From: Yponomeuta sedellus
Taxonomy: Eukaryota > Arthropoda > Insecta > Lepidoptera > Yponomeutidae
Assembly: GCA_934045075.1 (NCBI GenBank)
Contig: OW203744.1
Span: forward strand, 1,736,001-1,800,000
Direction: 5' to 3'
Length of the DNA: 64,000 bases
Below are positions 1 to 11,200 of this stretch, piece by piece. The notes beneath the pieces were generated by a model. The model did not search any database and had not been told where the DNA came from. It saw only the letters and a program-made list of their open reading frames with translations. A program made the translations under genes and the position numbers. The stretch's first letter is position 1. Every line of letters starts with the position of its first letter.

Positions 1-2121
1 TTATTTCTCGAGGCAGTGGTTACTGGCGTATCTAGGCTTATTGAAGAGCTGTGGTCTATGTATACCTAATTCCAAGACAGGTGTGCAGTAACCCAACATC
101 CAGAGGTCGGCCTAAGCATTTCTAACGAGGTCGCGGTTTACCCGGGTATGTTGAGATCATTTGGATAACAAAATAGTGATAACTCAGAAACGCCCTACCT
201 AAAACATGCGTACGATTATAACACACACAATTATGACTTTTTAAGATTTCAGGCGTAACTTTTATTTATGCAAGAAAACAGGATAAAACTTGATAACTTT
301 GTATCTGTAACAATTTTATCGAAAACGGCCAGGCCAGGATTGGTCGAATCTGTAATGACGTAACAGGTCAGTAAATATAGCGATCCGAGAACCCGAGAGT
401 TGACCTGACGTTTGTTTGAAAAAATACACGAAAGATTTAAAAGTTATCACTTTCTGAGCACTTATGAAACAACAACGAAAAATCTGAGTTGGTCTGGTCT
501 ATTTAAGGATTATTTTGGATTGAAATCGTGCCAGCTGCACGTGGAGACCTTTCGAAATATGTGAATATCAACCCTTGTATGTCCCCACTGCTGGGGCAGG
601 GATCTCTTCCTGCATCGCAGAAAGGTTAGGCCATACTCCACTACCGGGTACCACTGTCCGGGTTGGTGGAGGGTTGTAAGACAGTGGCGGGCCTTACTGT
701 CAGAAGTTATCAAGCCGCCCATGGGGCCTCTGACTTGGCTTAACGACTGCCATTACATGACAGTCGGCACCAACACTGCCGTCCTAATTTAAACAACCGT
801 AACTACCAAAAGTATAGTTCCGAGATTTCGCGCCATAAAGTTTTTTTTCGAAAATTTGTTATTAGTGTCGCAGTTTTAAAAAATGTCTACTTTTAATTAA
901 TTTTATCTGTAGTACTAATAATTCCCTTTAAGATTGTGTATTTTACATAGTGGTAATAATAACACTTTTCTTTAAATTTAGCAAATAAGCTTTATGGCTA
1001 GTGAAATTTAATTTGATAATGTGCTTTGCCTAAGCATGAGCGCCGTATATAACGTAGTTACGGTTTTTATGTCTAGAAATGAAGCTTTACTAGACATAAA
1101 AGCGGTAACTAACTAAACACTCAATTAAATGCTTCGTAAAAATACTTGTTAGTATATAGTAATTAATGGCTAATAAATAAAACCACAATTTAAATAATAA
1201 ACATGTACTCGTACGTATTTATTAAAAAAGTAAATTTGAAATAACATAAACTTCTTACTATGCTTTCAGTAATTATAAATGGCACTTTTCAGAGTTTCAC
1301 TCTTGCGAACCTACACAATGTTAAATTAAATGAGATCGTTATACCTAAGTATTTAAAATGAAGAATAAAATTTAAAGTAACAAAAAAATCTTACCTACTT
1401 AAATTTATAGAGGAAATTACGAAAACCGCTTGAGACAGGACTTGAACTCGTCTCGAGCGTTTTAATTTCCTTAATAAATTTAATTCATTCCTAGGACGGG
1501 TTAGTGCTTTAGAAAAAACAAAAAGTTTACCTAGGTACCTTAAAAAATTTAATAATTACCTATTTATTAAATTTATCAGTCGCACTTTTAAGTCTTTAAA
1601 ATATTTACCAAAAGATCATTCTTTGAGACTTAACATGCTTTAAATAATGTAAATAGGAACTTTTAGCTCATAAATTTAAACATATACATTGACCAACAGA
1701 CAGAATTAAAATTAAAGATAACTACCGTACAATAACTTACGGTGTTTATATTTAGGATATATTATTGATGCATGATCAAGCTCATACAATAACGTTAAGA
1801 ATAAGAACCGTAAGGTGTTTTACGGTTGTCATATCTAGGAACGTGCCATCAAAATAGACAGTTACGGCGCTTATGATTAACACTATCTCCTTTTGTGTCG
1901 GTTTTACCAAAAATACGTCAAAGAGAACATTATAGTTCTCATCACGCTGATTCCAAATCAAGTCTTAACTCATTTTTGACAAAAATCGAGTTACGGTTGT
2001 TTAAGTTAGGACGGCAGAACAGCTTAACGTGCCTCGCGAAGCACAGAAGCGCTCGGTAAAATGCCTCTAGCCTTTTATTTAGACCTTTATTTGTTCAAAA
2101 ATAGGGTCACGAGGAACTTAC
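1..2121. other. Intron left of exon 27; 5S-SINE fragment, otherwise unremarkable
   Basis: No continuation of the CCP gene was seen. Apart from a truncated 5S-derived SINE at 563-776, it is AT-rich sequence with no recognisable reading frame or RNA gene. Confidence 0.6.
563..776 (-). repeat. 5S-rRNA-derived SINE, 5'-truncated
   Basis: Matches the shared 3' body of the family (ATCAACCCTTGTATGTCC, TGGCGGGCCTTACTGTCAG, GACAGTCGGCACCAAC) but stops before the 5S-like head. Confidence 0.8.
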
Positions 2122-2266
2122 TTCAAGCACCTCAGCATCGGAGCTCCCTTGAGCCTGTACCCTGGCTCGCAGGTGAACGTGACGGTCTCTCCTATCTTGT
2201 AGTAGAACTTCACTGACGACATGCGGCCAGATATCGTAGTCCCGGGGTAAGTGCAGGCTTGGGCGC
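2122..2266 (-). CDS. Exon 27: last Cys of CCP16 and most of CCP17
   Basis: Acceptor GTACAG, donor GTAAGT, phase 1 to 2. It completes the split Cys and then encodes AQACTYPGTTISGRMSS, ETVTFTCEPGYRLKGAPML and RCLK. The fourth Cys of CCP17 must lie on an exon left of the window, since no continuation was seen in 1-2121. Confidence 0.9.
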
Positions 2267-5200
2267 CTGTACAAAGTGAATAGAATATCAGTGGGTAAAT
2301 AAAATACCAAAGGCTTTCACCTATCTGAAGAACATAATTCTTGTAATCGTTATCGTTATCAACTCTTGTATGTCCCCACTGCTGGGGCACGGGTCTCTTC
2401 CTGCATCGCAGAAAGGTTAGGCCATACTCCACCATTCTTGAAAACTAAATCTAAAATTACGAGCAACATCTTGTGCTTTTAAGGTATAATCCAGACCAAT
2501 GAAGTTAGCCTGTTCTTGCCTTAAGGTCATCAGGAATCGTTATTTCTGAAAGAGAGTTGGTGTTATTTCCGTCAAATAAGAAAATTGCAATCCACTGAAA
2601 ATTTTATATTTCAGTGAGATAATATTTACGTTGGCGGATAACAGCTATCCATGCTCCTGTTTACGTTACATAAAACACTTACCTACCTACTATACCTACC
2701 GTAGTCCCTACGTATTTGATTCAATGGAGAGACAAGCCAGCCATATATTAATATGGCATCAAATCCTTGCATTTAACCCTTAATCGGCCATGGCTCCAAT
2801 CAAGTAAATTGTTTTATATTAGAATATGGTTTTTTTTAAATTAAATAAAAACACAAAATCAAAATTATTGAATGTTGGGAAGTGGTTTTTTTTTACGATG
2901 GGAAATAATTTCCCTATAAGCGTTAAGGGTTTTTTTTTGTGGGAAATAATTTTCCTATATCCAGTAACATATATGTGGGAAATAAATTCCCACTTGACTA
3001 GCTATTGCCTTCTGCTTCACTCGTTGATTTATTTTTAGGGAATAAAATTAAAAGTCCGGAGGTAAATCTTAAGTACCCTATTTAGAGGCTAAAAATTCCA
3101 CCCATGCCGGGATTTGAACCCGCGACCTCTGCTTATCCGTGCCAGCGCATTTGATGTTTGTCCGTGTTTGTTTCGAACTACAAATGCAACACCTTTTGTA
3201 TGTGCTCTCTTTAATAGGCATATGCAGACCTACATTCCTGAGGCGTATCTCGTTTGGTACGCCGAAATTTTCACCTTTTTTTATTTTTAAGAGATATTGA
3301 TTGGTGTTTTCTGGAGTATTAACTGTGACAGGTCCGACAAATTGTCAACAATTGTTTTTAACTACCTAACCTCAACTTTTTTCTTCTTTTTAGGTGGCAC
3401 CATTGACTGTAATATAGAAAAAACAGACAAACTTTTTTTTATATATTAATATTTATTAGTTGTCCTAAACAGTTATAGGGAAATATATTCCCACTTAAAT
3501 ACTTTCATAAACGGCCACAGGGAAATAGTTTCCCACTTTTTTTGAATGAGAAAAAAATAGTAATGCAACAACTTACACACATTGTTTTCATTACCATACA
3601 AACCAACACATATCTAGCAAAAACAACCAAAAACCATTAAATACTTACAGGATTTTTTCTTGATGTAGTACCAAAAATAGACTCAAATTCGGGGAGCAAA
3701 TGTACGTGAAAAATTAACGGTTGTTTTTGAATACCGATTGACATGTAGCGATGACGTTTAGGAATAAGTGTTGCCATAAAATACATAAGAAAAGTATCGA
3801 TCTAAAGATGCGTTCAATTTATTTAAGTTTGCCACCAATAGAAAAATAATAAAAAATTGGTTAGTGGTCACATTTGTGGTGGGAAATAATTGTCCTATGG
3901 CCGATTAAGGGTTAAGACTCCTCAAGCCCCAAAAGTTATAAGAAATGCCACTCTGGATTTTGCTAGGACTCCCTCTATGGACTCTTTTGCAGATCAACCC
4001 TGTATAAGCCATCAAAAATGGGCGGTTTCTTGCCAATTGGTAGGCCGAGCAGCGTGTGGCTGAAATGGACATGTTGGCTTTAGCGCTGGAAAATGTGCGG
4101 AGTAACCTGAATAGCCTTCATGCCTGCTTCGCGGAGCTTTATCCTGACACACGTGGATGGGCCAGCCGTGCAGCGTGTGTTAAGGGTTGCAATGGAACAG
4201 AATTACGTCGCTGAGACATAATACTATCAAGACTCAATTGAGACACAAGTGGGCGGCTTTTCACTCCAGCGGCCGCTGTCCTGGCACACGAGGATGGGCC
4301 GGCTGTGCAAAGTGTACTAAGGATTGCAGTGGAACACTATCACGTCGCTGAGTCATGATACTATGATATAAACTGTTTTTTTACGGATTTATGCTCGTTT
4401 ATTACATTTTTACAATTTTCCGACCTTAGAAAATACCATGATACTATGATCAAGACTCAACTGACTCACAAGTCGCTGAGTCATGATACTATGATTAAAA
4501 CTGTTTTTATACGGATTTATGCTCGTTTATTACATTTTTACAATTTTCCGACCTTAGAAAATACCATGATAATATGATCAAGACTCAATTGACTCACAAG
4601 TGAGCGGCTTGTCGCTTCAGCGGCCGCTGTCCTGGCACACGAGGATGGGCCGACTGTGCAAAGTGTACTAAGGATTGCAGTGGAACACTATCATGTCGCT
4701 GAGTCATGATACTATGATCAAGACTCAATTGACTCACAAGTAGGCGGCTTGTCACTCCAGCGGCCGCTGTCCTGGCACAAGAGGATGGGCCGGCTGTGCA
4801 AAGTGTACTAAGGATTGCAGTGGAACACTATCATGTCGCTGAGTCATGATACTATGATCAAGACTCGATTGACACACAAGTGGGCGGCTTGTCACTCCAG
4901 CGGCCGCTGTCCTGGCACACGAGGATGGGCCGACTGTGCAAAGTGTACTAAGGATTGCAGTGGAACACTATCATGTCGCTGAGTCATGATACTATGATCA
5001 AGACTCGATTGACTCACAAGTGGGCGGCTTGTCACTCCAGCGGCCGCTGTCCTGGCACACGAGGATGGGTCGACTGTGCAAAGTGTACTAAGGATTGCAG
5101 TGGAACACTATCATGTCGCTGAGTCATGATACTATGATCAAGACTCGATTGACTCACAAGTGGGCGGCTTGTCACTCCAGCGGCCGCTGTCCTGGCACAC

Positions 5201-8200
5201 GAGGATGGGCCGGCTGTGCAAAGTGTACTAAGGATTGCAGTGGAACACTATCATGTCGCTGAGTCATGATACTATGATCAAGACTCGATTGACTCACAAG
5301 TGGGCGGCTTGTCACTCCAGCGGCCGCTGTCCTGGCACACGAGGATGGGCCGGCTGTGCAAAGTGTACTAAGGATTGCAGTGGAACACTATCATGTCGCT
5401 GAGTCATGATACTATGATCAAGACTCGATTGACTCACAAGTGGGCGGCTTGTCACTCCAGCGGCCGCTGACCTGGCACACGAGGATGGGTCGACTGTGCA
5501 AAGTGTACTAAGGATTGCAGTGGAACACTATCATGTCGCTGAGTCATGATACTATGATCAAGACTCGATTGACTCACAAGTGGGCGGCTTGTCACTCCAG
5601 CGGCCGCTGTCCTGGCACACGAGGATGGGCCGGCTGTGCAAAGTGTACTAAGGATTGCAGTGGAACACTATCATGTCGCTGAGTCATGATACTATGATCA
5701 AGACTCGATTGACTCACAAGTGGGCGGCTTGTCACTCCAGCGGCCGCTGTCCTGGCACACGAGGATGGGCCGGCTGTGCAAAGTGTACTAAGGATTGCAG
5801 TGGAACACTATCATGTCGCTGAGTCATGATACTATGATCAAGACTCGATTGACTCACAAGTGGGCGGCTTGTCACTCCAGCGGCCGCTGTCCTGGCACAC
5901 GAGGATGGGTCGACTGTGCAAAGTGTACTAAGGATTGCAGTGGAACACTATCATGTCGCTGAGTCATGATACTATGATCAAGACTCGATTGACTCACAAG
6001 TGGGCGGCTTGTCACTCCAGCGGCCGCTGTCCTGGCACACGAGGATGGGTCGGCTGTGCAAAGTGTACTAAGGATTGCAGTGGAACACTATCATGTCGCT
6101 GAGTCATGATACTATGATCAAGACTCGATTGACTCACAAGTGGGCGGCTTGTCACTCCAGCGGCCGCTGTCCTGGCACACGAGGATGGGCCGGCTGTGCA
6201 AAGTGTACTAAGGATTGCAGTGGAACACTATCATGTCGCTGAGTCATGATACTATGATCAAGACTCGATTGACTCACAAGTGGGCGGCTTGTCACTCCAG
6301 CGGCCGCTGTCCTGGCACACGAGGATGGGTCGACTGTGCAAAGTGTACTAAGGATTGCAGTGGAACACTATCATGTCGCTGAGTCATGATACTATGATCA
6401 AGACTCGATTGACTCACAAGTGGGCGGCTTGTCACTCCAGCGGCCGCTGTCCTGGCACACGAGGATGGGCCGGCTGTGCAAAGTGTACTAAGGATTGCAG
6501 TGGAACACTATCATGTCGCTGAGTCATGATACTATGATCAAGACTCGATTGACTCACAAGTGGGCGGCTTGTCACTCCAGCGGCCGCTGTCCTGGCACAC
6601 GAGGATGGGTCGACTGTGCAAAGTGTACTAAGGATTGCAGTGGAACACTATCATGTCGCTGAGTCATGATACTATGATCAAGACTCGATTGACTCACAAG
6701 TGGGCGGCTTGTCACTCCAGCGGCCGCTGTCCTGGCACACGAGGATGGGCCGGCTGTGCAAAGTGTACTAAGGATTGCAGTGGAACACTATCATGTCGCT
6801 GAGTCATGATACTATGATCAAGACTCGATTGACTCACAAGTGGGCGGCTTGTCACTCCAGCGGCCGCTGTCCTGGCACACGAGGATGGGCCGACTGTGCA
6901 AAGTGTACTAAGGATTGCAGTGGAACACTATCATGTCGCTGAGTCATGATACTATGATCAAGACTCAATTGACTCACAAGTAGGCGGCTTGTCACTCCAG
7001 CGGCCGCTGTCCTGGCACAAGAGGATGGGCCGGCTGTGCAAAGTGTACTAAGGATTGCAGTGGAACACTATCATGTCGCTGAGTCATGATACTATGATCA
7101 AGACTCGATTGACACACAAGTGGGCGGCTTGTCACTCCAGCGGCCGCTGTCCTGGCACACGAGGATGGGCCGACTGTGCAAAGTGTACTAAGGATTGCAG
7201 TGGAACACTATCATGTCGCTGAGTCATGATACTATGATCAAGACTCGATTGACTCACAAGTGGGCGGCTTGTCACTCCAGCGGCCGCTGTCCTGGCACAC
7301 GAGGATGGGTCGGCTGTGCAAAGTGTACTAAGGATTGCAGTGGAACACTATCATGTCGCTGAGTCATGATACTATGATCAAGACTCGATTGACACACAAG
7401 TGGGCGGCTTGTCACTCCAGCGGCCGCTGTCCTGGCACAAGAGGATGGGCCGGCTGTGCAAAGTGTACTAAGGATTGCAGTGGAACACTATCATGTCGCT
7501 GAGTCATGATACTATGATCAAGACTCGATTGACACACAAGTGGGCGGCTTGTCACTCCAGCGGCCGCTGTCCTGGCACACGAGGATGGGCCGACTGTGCA
7601 AAGTGTACTAAGGATTGCAGTGGAACACTATCATGTCGCTGAGTCATGATACTATGATCAAGACTCGATTGACTCACAAGTGGGCGGCTTGTCACTCCAG
7701 CGGCCGCTGTCCTGGCACACGAGGATGGGCCGGCCGTGCAGCGTGTGCTCGGGGTTGCAGTGGAACTGCAGCACGTCTCCAGCGCGGTAGGGCGCGCGGC
7801 CCAGCACGTAGCCCGACTGCGGCGGCGGCAACGCGGGGCAGGACACCTCTGCGGGAAGAAAAGGTGTTCGTAATCGTTCCATATACCACAATCCCTAAAC
7901 CTACCGGTTTTTAAAGAAAAAGAATTATACTATTCGACATTGAGGAAGACGAGGACACCTGGGTGTCTGAGGCGTTCACGTACGTAAGCGGTTGAAATTG
8001 CCAATCCGGCGTAGGCTTTGCTGATAATTCTTTCTCTAAGAGAAAGCTTGTGTCATGCAGTGGGACGTATAGAAGCTACATAAAAAATGACATTATGGCA
8101 TTTTTGTATATTCAACAACTAGCCTTATTTGACTCGTTTCAGGTTTCACAATCCAAGATCTTGGACAAGACTTTGGACTCAGGGTTCCAGATCCAGAATT

Positions 8201-11200
8201 TAAGATCTAGAATCTGGAATTCTGATTTCTGGATTTGAGGCTAGATAACTCGGCTTTCAAGTTTCTAGCACCTCACCTTGATAGACATGGCAGGGCGAGT
8301 CGAATTCGCAGCGAGTTTCAAGATTCCAGTTTCTGGCCTTGACAGACGGGGAACGGATGACCCCACATGGGGGACTCTACCGCTATATATTTCTTTTGAA
8401 TGCTTCCGTACCAACCTATGTTTTATGCCTATGCTTTTTTTCATCATCTCTGTTTCTTTTTCATAAATTTTAAATGGAACCCTTGATTGAAACTCGGAGT
8501 CTAGGATTCAGGATCTCTGGATCTAAGATTTAGGATCCCGAATTCAAGTTTCGGGATACAGTATAGAAGATTCAGAATGTAGCCTACAGGATTCGTCTCT
8601 CAAGATTCTAGTTTCTCACCCCGACAGACGGGGAAGGGACGGGCCCAATCGGCGGCGGGCAGGCAGACGGTCTCGGCGGGCCCGCTGAGCGCCCAGCCGG
8701 CGGGGCACGAGAAGGCGGCGCGCCCGCCCACGCCGCGGGACACCACCGCCACGCGCGGCCGCCGCTCGCCTTCACCCAGCGGCGTCTCCTGGATCACCTC
8801 GCCGCATTCCACGCCTGGAAAGACGAGTTAGAGGCGTCGAACTTCGCAGGGTTGATGCGCCGACCTGACCTGCATAGGTTTCCATTAACAGATGCGGAGA
8901 GTTGCTGACAAAGCCGGATTAACCTTAAGGCAGAGTAGGCAACTGCCTAGGGGCCCAGGATCGACAGGGGCCCACTGCAGTCCGCCAAAAAAAAGTTTTA
9001 TGGATCGAAAATGATAATCAACAATACTATTCTTTTTACTTCAACGTATGTTACACTTTATACATACAGAACTATCTAGTATCTAATATTAGAACTAATA
9101 TAATCCTTCGGAACGCAACTGGACTTCATTCACGTTGGGGGAATCCCCGATTCGTTGGGTGCGTTCTGTAAGCTTCCGTAGCGTCATAATAATTGGTAGC
9201 GTAATCATTCCAAAACTTTTACTTGAAATAGATTAGGTAAAGAAAAGGGGCCCGAAAATTGTATTGCCTACAGGCCCATATAGGGTTAAACCGGCTCTTG
9301 CTGTTTATGTGCCACATTACTGACCATTCTCCGCTGTGGTCCATAAGAGGATGCATTAGAAGCAAATCAAATCAATCAAATCGTATGTTAGCCCGCTGTA
9401 TAACATACGCAAATAATACGAGTATCGGGTTAAAAGTAAATATCTATCTGATATTTTATCTGCTCGGAAATCTAAAGCACGTGGCACCGTGTGTATTTAA
9501 GAAGTAGGAGATGAGATCGGTGATAGTACAATATAAATTGAATGGTCCCGAAAAAGTCCCGAATTAACCTATTTATTATGTCAAGATTTGTTGAGCCAAG
9601 AGTAACAGTCATAAATACTACAGAGTGATTTTGAAATTGATATCCATATTTTGAGAGAGTTATATGGTTATAATTGTTATAAGAGTCTGGTATGCGTTAA
9701 AAATTAAGAACAAGTGAGTTGATCGGCGCCTGTTTATCTTAAGTAAGGTACAGGGCACATATTTTTCAAATTTATAAATTATAGTTTTCTACTATTAACC
9801 GAAGTCTAAATCTTTTTGTAGTATCAGTATTGGAAAAAAGTGTTTCTTTTATCATCCACCACCACTTCTACACCAGACTCACTTTCGCAGACGGGCAAGG
9901 GGGCGCTCCAGTTGCCGCTAGCCCTGCAGGTCAGGGTGTGCGCTCCGATCAGGGCATTTCCGTTGGCGCAGTGGAACTGAATCTCGGTGCCGAGGCGCGT
10001 GTCAGTCCCACTCGCCACCAGGCCGCGCCGGATCGGAAGAGGAGGGCAGTGGACGTCTAGAGGAAGAATACGTTTTGCACTATAGTGACACGTTATACGC
10101 CTTTTCTTCACATACTAAAGATCCTTTGTAAATTAGACTCCGAATATAGTAATTTAGCCGAAACGCTTGTGATCTAGTTGAAACGAGTGATTGGAAACAT
10201 TCTCTTGAGTTAAGCAGGCGCGGTCAGGTGCAGGATGGGTGACCATCACTTGACTAACGCTAGTGGCATTTTTTCCGAGCGCTCCCGTGCTTCGCAAGGC
10301 ACGCTAAGCTTTTGGTACCGGCTGTCATGTAATGACAGACCTTAAGCCATGTCAGAGGCCTTATGGAGCGCTTGATAACTTCTGTCAGTAAGGTCCGCCA
10401 CTGTCTTAAGTCCCCCACCAGCCCGGACTTGGGTTGGTGGGTAAAGTTGGTTGCCCCCCGTGGTGGAGTATGGCCTAACCTTCCTGTGATGCAGCTTGAG
10501 ATCCGTGTCCCAGGAGTGGGGTCTTACAAGGGTTGATATTGATATAGTATTTACAGTTTATCCTCGTAAGGCATGACCTTGAAAATATATATATTTTTTT
10601 TATTTATTTATTTTACCATAAAATACCTTTCATTCAATTGTTTTTGTGATGACTTGAGGACATTGGGTCTTAGAAGGATATAATTTAGCAATTTAGGGTC
10701 GGATAAGTTCTCTCTATCAAGGTTATTTTGTAAGACAGATACAAGTACGCTCTTAAGTACTCAAAAGTGCAATATAATTAATAAAAGTCTTAAACGCACT
10801 AATCCACAACACGACAATTATTGCCTTCGCGACTAGGTAGACGCAGATTTCAAGCGTCAAAAGGCTACTGTAACATTACAGATTATTTAAGTGACAAAGA
10901 TGTCTGGAATTAAAGGTTACATATAAATGGGTCAAATCGCGATTATTTATTAGGTAAAACGTAATTACCTTATTTCCCGACGTTTCGGCAGCGTTACCCG
11001 TGGTCTCGGGTAGACTGAAGTGGCGAGCACAGTCAATTATTGTGGGTAGTCACAATTAATTTTTCGCAGCTGGTCGACACACAACACTCACTACGTCAAC
11101 GGACTGATCCGGTGATAAGGCGCGTGACTTGTAATTACTTAGCAATGGAACGTCGGAAAATAAAAAATCGCGATTTGACCCGTTTTATAACTATGTATGA

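Noticed and set aside
510..722. Minus-strand frame with GQWYPVVEYGLTFLRCR
   Set aside because: Similar peptides occur wherever the 5S-derived SINE body is present (for example 2118-2435, 29303-29512), so it is repeat-encoded.
4140..7680. CRISPR-like or gene-cluster interpretation of the tandem array
   Set aside because: Units are contiguous 140-bp copies without unique spacers, match a neighbouring exon, and carry a stop in the coding frame. It is an exon-derived minisatellite.
7615..7914. Plus-strand open frame over the exon at 7678-7848
   Set aside because: It is the complement of a GC-rich CCP exon whose minus-strand reading has all domain residues and splice sites.
9830..10060. Plus-strand open frame over exon 24
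   Set aside because: Shadow of a CCP exon; no recognisable protein on the plus strand.
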